DNA of 64,000 nucleotides from Poriferisocius sp965200775. Lineage in GTDB: Bacteria; Actinomycetota; Acidimicrobiia; Acidimicrobiales; Bin134. The DNA lies in assembly GCA_965200775.1 (NCBI GenBank), contig OZ241383.1, positions 2,046,001 to 2,110,000 on the forward strand. The letters run 5' to 3'. Numbering within the stretch: position 1 is the first letter of the stretch; each line of letters begins with the position of its first letter. The notes below the pieces were generated by a model that saw only the letters and a program-made list of their open reading frames with translations, ran no database searches and was not told the origin of the DNA. Shown in pieces: positions 7,031 through 15,082 of this stretch. Position numbers and translations under genes: made by a program.

Positions 7031-9418
7031 ATGCGGCTCACCGGTTCCAGCGTGCCCCGGCGGGAAGACCCTCGCCTGCTGGCAGGCGCAGGGCGCTACG
7101 TGGACGACATCAGCGTGCCCGGCCTGCTCGAAGCGGTGTTCGTGCGCAGCCCGGTAGCCCACGGCCGGTTGGTGTCGGTTGACACCGCCGATGCCCTGGC
7201 CACAGGCGGCGTGGTGGCTGTGCTCACCGCCGCCGACCTGGCCCCGCACTGCTCCCCAATGACCTCCTCCGCTTCCCCTTCGCTGATCGTGCCCGCTCAC
7301 CTCCCCCTGGCCGAGGGACTGGTGCGTTTTGCCGGCGACCCGGTGGCGGTGGTGATCGGCACCAGCCGGGCAGCCGCCGAGGACGGCGCCGACGCCGTCG
7401 TGGTCCACATCGACCCCCTGGCCCCTGTGTTGACCACCGACGCCGCCACCGAAAGCAACGCCCCTACCGTTTGGGACGAGGCACCCGGCAACGTGTTGTG
7501 GTCAGACGAGCAAACCTGGGGCAACCCCGACCACGCCTTCGCCACCGCCGCTCACGTGATAGCCGAGACGTTCACCCAGCACCGCCACACCTGCGCTCCC
7601 CTGGAGGGCCGAGCCGGAGTCGCCACCTACGATCCATCCACCGGCACGCTCACCTACGAATCCTCCCACCAGAACCCCCACGCCCTGCGCCTTCATCTGG
7701 CCGTGATCCTGGGTCTGGCGGCCTCCGGGGTACGGGTGGTGTGCAACAGCATCGGCGGTTCGTTCGGGCTCAAGTCCAACCCCACCCGAGAGGACGTGGC
7801 GGTGTGCGCCGCTGCCCGCATCCTGGGACAACCGGTGCGCTGGGTGGAGGACCGGGCCGAGAACCTTGTGGCCGGGGGCCACGCCCGACAGGAGCAGGTG
7901 CAGGTTGAGGCCGCCATAGACGACAACGGCGTGGTAACCGGCCTGCGGGCCGAGCTCGTGATGGACCACGGGGCCTACCCGTTCCTGAACCTCCCCCTCT
8001 CGCTGTTCGCCAACATCGTGAAGGTGCTGCTGCCCGGAACTCTGAGGCTGCGCCACTACCGGTTCCGGGGATCGGTGGTGGCCACTCACAAGGCCTCCTA
8101 CGTGGCATACCGGGGACCGTGGGAGATCGAGTGCTGGGTGCGTGAGCGGCTCATGGACATCGTTGCCCGCCGGCTCGGACTCGACCCGCTGGAGGTGCGC
8201 CGCCGCAACTACATGGGCGACGACATGTTTCCCGGCACCATGCTCACCGGCCCCACCCTCGACTTCATGACCATCAACCACACCCTCAACCGGGCGGTGG
8301 AGCTGGCCGACTACCACGGCTTCCGGGCCGCCCAAGCCGAGGCCCTATCCCAGGGCCGGCACCTGGGCATCGGCTTGTGTACCTACCTGGAGCCCGGCCC
8401 CGGCCCCACCGACTACGGCCAGGCCCTGGGATTCACCTACGAACAGCGCTCCCTCCAGCGGGCTCGGGTGAAGCTGGAACCCGACGGTACGGTTACGGCG
8501 TTCACCAGCCAGCAGCCCCACGGCCAAAGCCACGAGACCACCCTGGCCCAGGTGGTGGCCGACGAGCTGGGGGTCGGCTTCGACCAGGTAACGGTGGTGT
8601 GCGGTGACACCGATCGGGTGCCGTTCAACATGGTGGGCACCGGGGGCAGTCGGGCCGCCACGCTTGGTGCCGGTGCCGCTCAGGGCGCGGCTCGCATCGT
8701 GCGACACAAGCTGCTGGCGGTGGTGGCCGCCTTGTTGGAGGCCAATCCCGACGATCTGGAGATCGTCGACGGGGTGATCGCTGTGCGGGGCTCCCCCGAC
8801 CGGAACAAGACCGTGGCCGAGGTGGCCCGCCTCTCCTACATGGCCCCGTTCACCCTCGACGAAGCCCTCGACGGCGGGTTCGACGCCGAGTTCGACTACG
8901 AGACCCCGGCCGGGGGCTGGACCCAGTCCACCCACGTGTGCTGGGTGGAGATCGACCCCGGCACCGGGCTGGTGACCGTGCCCCGCTACCTGGTGGTGGA
9001 GGACTGCGGCGAGATGATCAACCCAGCCGTGGTCGAGGGCCAGATCAGGGGCGGGGTGGCCCAGGGCATCGGCAGCGTGTTGTTCGAGCACATCGTTTAC
9101 GACACCGCCGGGCTGTGCGTGACGTCCACGTTCATGGACTACCTGTTGCCTACCGCTGCCGAGATTCCCCGCATCGACATCGAGCACATCGAGGGGCCGT
9201 CGCAGGGTGACGTGCCGTGGCGGGGAGTGGGCGAGGGCGGGGCCATCGGCGCTCCGGCAGCGGTGTGCAACGCCATCGAGGACGCTGTGTCCCCCTGGAA
9301 CGCCGAGATCACCGAGCAATACTTGCCCCCCAGCCGCATCTTGCAACTCATCGACGCCGCCGCCGAGCCGACGAACCCAGCGCCGGTCGCCTCAGGGACG
9401 GCCGCCACCGAGCACTAA
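7031..9418 (+). CDS. Molybdopterin-binding subunit, xanthine dehydrogenase/aldehyde oxidase family, 795 aa
   Basis: Large catalytic subunit of a molybdenum hydroxylase. It starts with the family's R-R-E-D-P-R-L-L-A-G-A-G-R-Y-V-D-D-I segment. Moco-binding glycine-rich segments follow, such as G-G-S-F-G-L-K-S-N and G-T-G-G-S-R-A-A, and the C-terminal G-V-G-E-G-G-A-I-G-A-P-A carries the catalytic Glu. At the position where CO dehydrogenase form I has A-Y-x-C-S-F-R and form II has A-Y-R-G-A-G-R, this protein has A-Y-R-G-P-W-E, so it is not a canonical CoxL. The medium (FAD) and small (2Fe-2S) subunit genes are absent nearby, which is unusual. The cupin and dioxygenase genes follow closely on the same strand. 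Confidence 0.85.
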   Translation: MRLTGSSVPRREDPRLLAGAGRYVDDISVPGLLEAVFVRSPVAHGRLVSVDTADALATGGVVAVLTAADLAPHCSPMTSSASPSLIVPAHLPLAEGLVRFAGDPVAVVIGTSRAAAEDGADAVVVHIDPLAPVLTTDAATESNAPTVWDEAPGNVLWSDEQTWGNPDHAFATAAHVIAETFTQHRHTCAPLEGRAGVATYDPSTGTLTYESSHQNPHALRLHLAVILGLAASGVRVVCNSIGGSFGLKSNPTREDVAVCAAARILGQPVRWVEDRAENLVAGGHARQEQVQVEAAIDDNGVVTGLRAELVMDHGAYPFLNLPLSLFANIVKVLLPGTLRLRHYRFRGSVVATHKASYVAYRGPWEIECWVRERLMDIVARRLGLDPLEVRRRNYMGDDMFPGTMLTGPTLDFMTINHTLNRAVELADYHGFRAAQAEALSQGRHLGIGLCTYLEPGPGPTDYGQALGFTYEQRSLQRARVKLEPDGTVTAFTSQQPHGQSHETTLAQVVADELGVGFDQVTVVCGDTDRVPFNMVGTGGSRAATLGAGAAQGAARIVRHKLLAVVAALLEANPDDLEIVDGVIAVRGSPDRNKTVAEVARLSYMAPFTLDEALDGGFDAEFDYETPAGGWTQSTHVCWVEIDPGTGLVTVPRYLVVEDCGEMINPAVVEGQIRGGVAQGIGSVLFEHIVYDTAGLCVTSTFMDYLLPTAAEIPRIDIEHIEGPSQGDVPWRGVGEGGAIGAPAAVCNAIEDAVSPWNAEITEQYLPPSRILQLIDAAAEPTNPAPVASGTAATEH

Positions 9419-9427
9419 CGTGGAACC

Positions 9428-9901
9428 GTGAGCGATAACCCCATCGGCGAGCGGCGGCCCATCCGCATCGCCGACATCGAATGGGAGGACTTCACCGATC
9501 CGAACGAGCCGAATCGTGAGCCGGGCCCGTTCGTGCGCTGGCTGGTGGATCCGGCGTCGGGCAACCGGGTCATGCACGTCAAGTCGTGGTCGGGCCGCAA
9601 CGCGGCGGCCCACTGGCACCTGTCCGACACCGTGTATCTGGTGACCAAAGGCGAGTTCATCGTGGAGGGCGAGGAGCCCTACCGGGAGGGCGACCTGCGC
9701 TGGGTGAGGGGCGGGTTTGCCTACGGCCCGGAACGGTCGGGGCCCGACGGCTGCGAGTACCTGTTCTTCAGCCTCGGCCCCTACGACAAGCTCGACCCCG
9801 ACGAACACCCGCCCCCTCTGGGCCGCTGGGACGACCCTTCCACATGGGTGGATGGCTACCCCCAAGCCGAGCGGGCCAAGCTGATCGGAAGCCCCCGATG
9901 A
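9428..9901 (+). CDS. Cupin-domain protein, 157 aa
   Basis: GTG start nine bases after the preceding stop. A small beta-barrel protein: the segment A-A-H-W-H-L-S-D-T-V-Y-L-V-T-K-G-E-F resembles cupin motif 1 (G-x-x-x-x-H-x-H with a downstream Glu/Gly), and Y-R-E-G-D-L-R-W-V-R with the following glycine-rich stretch resembles the inter-motif. Cupins are often metal-dependent dioxygenases, isomerases or ligand sensors. Its stop overlaps the start of the dioxygenase gene (ATGA), so the two are translationally coupled. Substrate unknown. Confidence 0.65.
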   Translation: MSDNPIGERRPIRIADIEWEDFTDPNEPNREPGPFVRWLVDPASGNRVMHVKSWSGRNAAAHWHLSDTVYLVTKGEFIVEGEEPYREGDLRWVRGGFAYGPERSGPDGCEYLFFSLGPYDKLDPDEHPPPLGRWDDPSTWVDGYPQAERAKLIGSPR

Positions 9902-10755
9902 ACCTGGGCATCACCCCCCTCGACGCCCCTCTGGGTGCCGCAGTGACCGGGTTCGACTTCGCCGCTCCGGCCAACCGGGATACCGCCGACCGGCTTCTGG
10001 CCGCGGTGGACGAGCACCTGCTGTTGCTGTTCCGCAATCCCGAGCCACCCACCCCCGCCCAGGTGACCGGCTTCTGCGAGTCGTTCGGTCCGTTGCGGCC
10101 CACGCTGGCCGACAAATCCCGGCTGCCCGGCTTCCCCGGCATCAACCGGGTGTCCAACGTGGATGCCGACGGGGTGGTCGGCACCGGTGGCAGCGATGTG
10201 GTCACCTACCACTCCGATCTCAGCTTCACCCCGCCGCTCATCGAGTTCCTGTACCTGGATGCGGTGGCGGTGCCGTCGGTGGGGGGAGCCACCCGATGGC
10301 TCAACCTTGTGGCCGCCTACCAAGACCTCGACGACGCCGTGAAAGCCCGGATCGACCACATCGGCGTGACCTACCGGCTGCGTGACGGGCTGGACTTCGG
10401 CGGGTACTTCAAGGCCACCGACGGCCAGGCTCTGCTGGCCGACCACACCTGTATTTCGCTGGTGCAAACCAACCCCCGCAACGGCCTCCGCAGCGTGTGG
10501 CCCAACACCGGCCCCGATTTCGCCGCCGATGTGGAGGGTTTCGACCCCGACGGGGGCCGCGAATTGCTGGCCGACCTGTTTGCCCACTGCACCCAGGATC
10601 GCTACATCTACGAGCATCACTGGAACGTCGGGGACTCCGTGTTCTGGCTCAACACCCAGACCATGCACCAGCGGGAAGCCTTCCCCCCCGACGAGGTGCG
10701 GGAACTCCGCCACGTCAACATCCTCGGTCACACCGACCCCCGCCAAGCCGCCTAG
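9898..10755 (+). CDS. TauD/TfdA-family Fe(II)/2-oxoglutarate dioxygenase, 285 aa
   Basis: Start chosen at the ATG overlapping the cupin stop by four bases. The iron-binding facial triad is visible: H-S-D in V-T-Y-H-S-D-L-S-F (about 102-104), and the distal His in N-T-Q-T-M-H-Q-R-E near residue 263, followed by the 2-oxoglutarate-binding Arg region (E-L-R-H-V-N-I). Members hydroxylate or decarboxylate small molecules such as taurine, aryloxyalkanoates or alkyl sulfates. Length is normal. The link to the Mo-hydroxylase and cupin suggests a short oxidative catabolic step. Substrate not determinable. Confidence 0.85.
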   Translation: MNLGITPLDAPLGAAVTGFDFAAPANRDTADRLLAAVDEHLLLLFRNPEPPTPAQVTGFCESFGPLRPTLADKSRLPGFPGINRVSNVDADGVVGTGGSDVVTYHSDLSFTPPLIEFLYLDAVAVPSVGGATRWLNLVAAYQDLDDAVKARIDHIGVTYRLRDGLDFGGYFKATDGQALLADHTCISLVQTNPRNGLRSVWPNTGPDFAADVEGFDPDGGRELLADLFAHCTQDRYIYEHHWNVGDSVFWLNTQTMHQREAFPPDEVRELRHVNILGHTDPRQAA

Positions 10756-10770
10756 CTGTAGTTCCCGGCC

Positions 10771-11496
10771 ATGAGTAAGGGTCGTGCGATGTTGGCTGTG
10801 GTCGGGGTGTGCGTGTTGCTCGCCACGGCTTGTGGAAATTCCGCCGTATCCGTCCTGACCGTATCTTCGCCCGAGCCGACACCTGCGCCGACAAACACCC
10901 CGATCGCCACCCCCAAGCCGACACCTGCGCCAACAAACACACCAACCCCCGAACCCACCCCCCAACCAACCCCCGAACCCACATCAACCCCCGAACCAAC
11001 CCCCCAACCAACCCCCCAACCAACCCCCGAACCCACCCCTGAACCCACTGCCGAACCCACATCAACCCCCGAACCAACCCCCGAACCCACCCCCCAACCA
11101 ACCCCCGAACCCACATCAACCCCCGAACCCACATCAACCCCCGAACCAACCCCCCAACCAACCCCCCAACCAACCCCCGAACCCACCCCTGAACCGCCGA
11201 CGGAGCCGCCTGCCGAGCTGCCGGAGGGCACCACCGAAGAGCAGTGGGAGCAGCTCCGCCAGTGCGAGTCGGGCGGCAACTACCAGGCCTACAATCCGGC
11301 CGGGCCCTACCTCGGCGCCTACCAGTTCCTTCAATCCACCTGGGATGGGGTCGCCGGCCGCCACTACGCCCATCTGGTCGGGGTGGACCCCCGTGACGCG
11401 ACCCCTGTCGACCAGGACCGCATGGCCTACGCCCTCTACGGGGAACGGGGATGGCAGCCCTGGCCCGCCTGCGGAGCACCGTTCAGATCGAGATGA
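10771..11496 (+). CDS. Lipoprotein with Pro/Thr-rich linker and Rpf-like transglycosylase domain, 241 aa
   Basis: Hydrophobic N-terminus ending in a lipobox (L-L-A-T-A-C, Cys 21), so it is predicted to be lipid-anchored outside the membrane. Residues ~33-148 are a low-complexity P-T-P-E / P-Q-P-T linker that probably spans the wall. The last ~90 residues match the resuscitation-promoting factor/transglycosylase-like fold: W-E-Q-L-R-Q-C-E-S-G-G-N-Y (catalytic Glu in C-E-S-G), then G-A-Y-Q-F-L-Q-S-T-W, and the closing R-G-W-Q-P-W-P-A-C. Rpf proteins cleave peptidoglycan and promote growth resumption in Actinobacteria. Domain and export calls are solid; the exact role is inferred. Confidence 0.88.
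   Translation: MSKGRAMLAVVGVCVLLATACGNSAVSVLTVSSPEPTPAPTNTPIATPKPTPAPTNTPTPEPTPQPTPEPTSTPEPTPQPTPQPTPEPTPEPTAEPTSTPEPTPEPTPQPTPEPTSTPEPTSTPEPTPQPTPQPTPEPTPEPPTEPPAELPEGTTEEQWEQLRQCESGGNYQAYNPAGPYLGAYQFLQSTWDGVAGRHYAHLVGVDPRDATPVDQDRMAYALYGERGWQPWPACGAPFRSR
10885..11205 (+). repeat. Tandem Pro-Thr-coding repeat within the Rpf-like gene
   Basis: About 320 bases built from variants of CCCGAACCAACC and CCCGAACCCACATCAACC, nested in higher-order blocks: two longer blocks ending in CAACCCCCCAACCAACCCCC recur about 170 bases apart. All variants keep the reading frame and encode P-E-P-T, P-Q-P-T or P-E-P-T-S-T units. Near-identical copies indicate slippage or recombination, so length probably varies between strains. 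Confidence 0.85.
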
Positions 11497-11511
11497 GCGC
11501 CCGCAGGCTAA

Positions 11512-11682
11512 GTCGTCGTCGCAGTCCTCGGATGGGTCAGGGGTATCGTCGTCCACGTCTCCACCCTGCTGAACCTGACCAACCTGGAGCTGGTCGAAAT
11601 GCGCGGCATCACCCCTGACGCCACCATGCAAACCCACATCGACACCCTGAAGGCCAACGGAGTCAACGTCCGCCACGACTAG
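11512..11682 (+). pseudogene. Leucine-rich-repeat protein fragment
   Basis: An open stretch in the same frame as the Rpf-like gene, beginning after that gene's TGA and a second in-frame TAA. It encodes V-H-V-S-T-L-L-N-L-T-N-L-E-L-V-E-M and ends D-T-L-K-A-N-G-V-N-V-R-H-D. The L-x-N-L-T-N-L-E-L pattern is that of bacterial leucine-rich repeats, and the ending resembles a natural C-terminus. No start codon or upstream repeats are present, so it looks like the tail of a decayed or recombined LRR protein. Low to moderate confidence. Confidence 0.4.
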
Positions 11683-11699
11683 CTGCGGAAGCCGTTGGC

Positions 11700-11972
11700 C
11701 TAGTGATCAGAACCGAGTAGGGCGATATAGGGCTCGGGATCGCCAATCCAGCGCATGGCTCGCAACTCGGCGGAGGTGTACCGCCCAGCCAAGGCCGCGC
11801 TCAACTCCTCCACCGATGCCTCCAGCGTGGCCGCCGGGGGCATCCGGTCCACCACCCCGATAATGCGGGTTTCGTCGCCGAACCTCAGCACCAAGCCTCG
11901 TAGCCCGGCGTCGGCAATCCGGGTGCCGAACCCGGCGGCGCGCTCCTCGAAGTCGGCTCCGCTGCCTGCCAA
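11700..11972 (-). CDS. Hypothetical protein, 90 aa
   Basis: Small cytoplasmic-looking protein without membrane segments; ends P-Y-I-A-L-L-G-S-D-H. It starts two bases after the amidohydrolase stop, so it is probably co-translated with it. No family recognised. The segment G-L-R-G-L-V-L-R-F-G-D-E-T and an Ala-rich helix (L-E-A-S-V-E-E-L-S-A-A-L-A-G-R-Y) suggest a small alpha/beta domain. Support is the operon position and codon use matching its neighbours. Confidence 0.5.
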   Translation of the reverse strand: MAGSGADFEERAAGFGTRIADAGLRGLVLRFGDETRIIGVVDRMPPAATLEASVEELSAALAGRYTSAELRAMRWIGDPEPYIALLGSDH

Positions 11973-11974
11973 GC

Positions 11975-13225
11975 TCAGGCTCTCAACTCGGCAGCGGTAG
12001 GCAGGTCGAGGCCCAGCATCCTGATGGCGTTGTCTCGGCAGATGGCATCAACCTCGGCCTGGGACAGGTGGGCCATTTGGGTGCCCAACAGCTCCTTGGA
12101 GTGGGGCCAGGTGGAGTCGGAATGGGGGTAGTCGGTTTCGGTGGTGATGGTGTCGAGCCCGATGGCGTCGATGTTTGCCAACCCCACCTTGTCGTCGAAG
12201 AAGCACACGAACACGTGGTCTCGGAAGTAGGTGGAGGGCGGCTCGGGCACCTTGTCGGCCACCCCGCCCCACGCAGCGTTCTCCTTCCACACCACGTCCA
12301 CCCGGTCGAGGATGTAGGGCAGCCAGCCCATCTGCCCCTCCGAGTAGGCCACCTTGAGGCCGGGGAAGCGCACGAACACCCCCGACATCAAAAAGTCCAC
12401 CAGCGAATAGGTGGCGTTGGAGTGGACAAGCGCCGAGCCCACCGCACCGGGAGCATCCGGCGAGGTGGAAACCATCTTCGACGACGATCCGATGTGCATG
12501 CACACCACGGTGCCCGTCTCCTCGCAAGCGGCGAAGAACGGGTCCCAGTAGCCGGAGTGGATCGACGGCAAGCCCAGGTTGGGCGGGATCTCGGAGAAGC
12601 ACACCGCTCGCACTCCCCGCTCGGCGTTGCGACGGACCTCGGCGGCCGCCAACTGCACGTCCCACAGCGGGATGAGACATAGCGGGATGAGCCGCCCCCC
12701 GGACGGCCCGCACCACTCCTCCACCATCCAGTCGTTGTAGGCCCGCACGCACAAGAGGGCCAGCTCCATGTCGGAGGCCTCGGCGAACGCCTGACCGCAG
12801 AACCGGGGAAACGAGGGGAAGCACAGCGAGGCGTCCACGTGGCCGATGTCCATGTCGGCCAGTCGGGGCTCCACCTGCCAGGCGCCGGGCTGCATCTCGT
12901 CGAAGGTGATGCCCACCATTTGCAGCTCTTCCCGGGGGAAGGCCACCGCCGAGTGGGTGCGAACCATCGGATAGTGGAGGTCTTCGTAGTACCACCATGC
13001 GGTGGGCCGTCCCTCACCCTCGGTCCACGACAAAACGCCGCCGGTGTAGGTGATCTCAGCCGGTGCCGTTACCACCCGTGGGCCGATGTCGGCGTAGCGG
13101 GACGGCAGCCGGGACTCCCACACGTGGGGCGGTTCGATGACATGGTCGTCGACCGAGATGATGGGTGGGATGTCGATGCCCGTCTCTCCGGCTGCTGTGG
13201 TGGCGGCCCCTGCTCGGGCCATCAC
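11975..13225 (-). CDS. Amidohydrolase-2 family metal hydrolase, 416 aa
   Basis: TIM-barrel amidohydrolase related to ACMSD and gamma-resorcylate decarboxylase. The N-terminal metal site is altered to S-V-D-D-H-V-I-E-P-P; a central H-I-G-S-S precedes the conserved T-E-T-D-Y-P-H-S-D metal/substrate motif near the C-terminus. Members hydrolyse or decarboxylate aromatic or cyclic substrates. The GTG start overlaps the P450 stop (GTGA), with an ATG three bases further in, so it is cotranslated with the P450. It is a close paralogue of the protein at 16543-17763, sharing S-V-D-D-H, D-M-D, A-S-x-C-F-P-S and E-T-D-Y-P-H-S/A-D. Substrate unknown. Confidence 0.85.
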   Translation of the reverse strand: MMARAGAATTAAGETGIDIPPIISVDDHVIEPPHVWESRLPSRYADIGPRVVTAPAEITYTGGVLSWTEGEGRPTAWWYYEDLHYPMVRTHSAVAFPREELQMVGITFDEMQPGAWQVEPRLADMDIGHVDASLCFPSFPRFCGQAFAEASDMELALLCVRAYNDWMVEEWCGPSGGRLIPLCLIPLWDVQLAAAEVRRNAERGVRAVCFSEIPPNLGLPSIHSGYWDPFFAACEETGTVVCMHIGSSSKMVSTSPDAPGAVGSALVHSNATYSLVDFLMSGVFVRFPGLKVAYSEGQMGWLPYILDRVDVVWKENAAWGGVADKVPEPPSTYFRDHVFVCFFDDKVGLANIDAIGLDTITTETDYPHSDSTWPHSKELLGTQMAHLSQAEVDAICRDNAIRMLGLDLPTAAELRA

Positions 13226-14457
13226 AGCACCGTTATCGGGAACATACCCAGCGCTGCGTCGCCCTCCGGTTCGCTCGGGGTGAACTCGACGTTCAGCCCC
13301 TCCAAACCCCGGGTGAACGCCCCTGGCCGGAACCGAGGCTCGTAGAAGGGCTCCAGCCTCATGTCGGGCACCCTGCGCATCAGCTCCTCGAACATCACCT
13401 TCAGCTCCAGCCGGGCCAGCGACGCTCCCAGGCAGAAGTGGGTGCCGAAACCGAAGGAGAGGTGGTGGCGGGCGTCCCGGCGCACGTTCAGCTCATCGGG
13501 GTTGTCGAACGCGGCCGGGTCGCGGTTGGCCGAGGAGTACATCAACAGCACCTGATCGCCCTCGTTGAGGGTCTTGCCGTGCAGCTCGTGGGCGGTGGTT
13601 ACGGTGCGGCGCATGTTCAGGATGGGCGACACGTAGCGGATGAACTCCTCAACCGCGGTCTCGCCGATGACCTCGGGCTCGTCGATGAGAACCTGCCGCT
13701 GGTCGGGGTTCTCCATGAGCGCCAGGCAGGTGGTTCCGATGACGGTGCGGGTGGTCTCGGCCCCGCCGTCCAGCACAAGGAGAACCTCGTGCATGATGTC
13801 CTCGTCACTCAGCGGGCGGCCGTCCAACTCCTTGTGGGCCCACATGGAGATCAGGTCGTCTTGGGGGTCGGCCTTGCGCTTTTGCACCAGCTCGTAGGTG
13901 ATCATTCCCCACTCCTCGATGGCCCGCTCGCCCTGCACGGTGTGAAACGCCGGGCCGCCGCCGCCCTGCATGGTGGCCTCCGACCAGTGCATGACCCTGG
14001 GCCAAAGCTCGGGGGGATAGCCCAGCTTCTCACCGATCATGTACGCCGGCAGCGGGGCTGCCAGGTCGTACACCACGTCGCACCACCCTCGGGGAGCGAT
14101 CCGGTCGATCAACTCGGTGACCACCGCCCTGATCTTGTCCTCGAGTTGGCGCACGGCCCGAGGGGTGAACTCCCGGGCCACCAGCATGCGCTGGCGCTGG
14201 TGGTCGGGGTCGTCCATGTTGATCATGGAGTCGGCCATGTCGATCTTGGGGCGGCTGCCTGCTGCCGAGCTGTACAGGTCGGTGTTCTTCTCCACGGCCA
14301 GAACGTCGGCGTGGCAGGACACCCCCCATATCTCGTTTGTGGCGTCCCAGTACACCGGGTCGTTCTCCCGTAGCCAGGAGTAAACCGACCAGGGGTCGTG
14401 GGCATACATGTGCCCGTCGAGCAAATCGACAGTGGGGGGTGCCTCAGCAATCGCCAT
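13222..14457 (-). CDS. Cytochrome P450, 411 aa
   Basis: Heme-thiolate monooxygenase of the soluble bacterial type. The I-helix motif is L-D-G-G-A-E-T-T-R-T, the K-helix E-x-x-R is in E-E-F-I-R-Y, and the heme-binding loop is F-G-F-G-T-H-F-C-L-G-A-S-L-A-R-L-E with the Cys ligand. Length is typical. It resembles actinobacterial steroid and lipid P450s (CYP125/142-like in outline), but subfamily cannot be settled by eye. Redox partners could be the ferredoxin and reductase at 36-37.5 kb. It leads a short operon with an amidohydrolase. Confidence 0.92.
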   Translation of the reverse strand: MAIAEAPPTVDLLDGHMYAHDPWSVYSWLRENDPVYWDATNEIWGVSCHADVLAVEKNTDLYSSAAGSRPKIDMADSMINMDDPDHQRQRMLVAREFTPRAVRQLEDKIRAVVTELIDRIAPRGWCDVVYDLAAPLPAYMIGEKLGYPPELWPRVMHWSEATMQGGGGPAFHTVQGERAIEEWGMITYELVQKRKADPQDDLISMWAHKELDGRPLSDEDIMHEVLLVLDGGAETTRTVIGTTCLALMENPDQRQVLIDEPEVIGETAVEEFIRYVSPILNMRRTVTTAHELHGKTLNEGDQVLLMYSSANRDPAAFDNPDELNVRRDARHHLSFGFGTHFCLGASLARLELKVMFEELMRRVPDMRLEPFYEPRFRPGAFTRGLEGLNVEFTPSEPEGDAALGMFPITVL

Positions 14458-14497
14458 GGGCCCAGATGTTAGTGGCCTGCCCGATGGGGGCGGCTTG

Positions 14498-15082
14498 TCA
14501 GCCGGCGGCGAGGTTCTGGGCGGCGAACTCCCAGTTGATGAGATGGTCCAGGAACGCTTCCACGTAGGCCGCCCGAGCGTTCTGGTAGTCGAGGTAGTAG
14601 GCGTGCTCCCACACGTCCACCACCAGCAGAGCCTTCATACTGTGGCGCAACGGCAGGTCGGCGTTGGATGTCTGCTCGATGCTCAGCCCGTCGGCACCGG
14701 CCACCAGCCATGTCCACCCCGAGCCGAAGAGCCCCACCGCGGCGTCGGCGAACTGGCGGCGGAACCCGTCAACCGAACCGAACGACTCGGTCACTGCCGC
14801 TCCCAGCGCCCCGGAGGGAGCGCCACCGCCATCGGGACTCATGGAGTTCCAGTAGAAGGTGTGGTTCCAGATCTGGGCCGCGTTGTTGAAGATCGGGCCG
14901 TCCGCTCCCGCGGCCACGTCGCTCAGGTTGGCCCCCTCCCACTTGGTATCGGCCACCAGCCGGTTGAGGTTGGCTACGTAACCGGCGTGATGGCGGTCGT
15001 AGTGGAAGCTCATCGTGTTGGCGCTTACGTAGGGTTCCAACGCTTTGGGACTGTAGGGAAGGGGGGGTAGCTCAAACGCCAT
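14498..15082 (-). CDS. sodB: Fe/Mn superoxide dismutase, 194 aa
   Basis: Dismutes superoxide to peroxide and oxygen. Metal ligands are visible: His in S-F-H-Y-D-R-H-H-A-G-Y, His in A-Q-I-W-N-H-T-F-Y-W, and Asp/His in V-V-D-V-W-E-H-A-Y-Y-L-D-Y. The start is M-A-F-E-L-P-P-L-P-Y, the common beginning of the family; it overlaps the upstream amidohydrolase stop by 11 bases. Length is normal. The A-Q-I-W-N-H-T-F-Y-W form leans to the iron type, but metal choice is not certain. Confidence 0.93.
   Translation of the reverse strand: MAFELPPLPYSPKALEPYVSANTMSFHYDRHHAGYVANLNRLVADTKWEGANLSDVAAGADGPIFNNAAQIWNHTFYWNSMSPDGGGAPSGALGAAVTESFGSVDGFRRQFADAAVGLFGSGWTWLVAGADGLSIEQTSNADLPLRHSMKALLVVDVWEHAYYLDYQNARAAYVEAFLDHLINWEFAAQNLAAG

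Noticed and set aside
10885..11205. Repeats considered as a second CRISPR-like array
   Set aside because: Units are 12-18 bases without unique spacers and keep a coding frame; they are a protein linker.
10752..11279. Leftward open frame encoding long V-G-S-G-V runs
   Set aside because: It is the antisense reading of the Pro-Thr-coding repeat of the lipoprotein gene.
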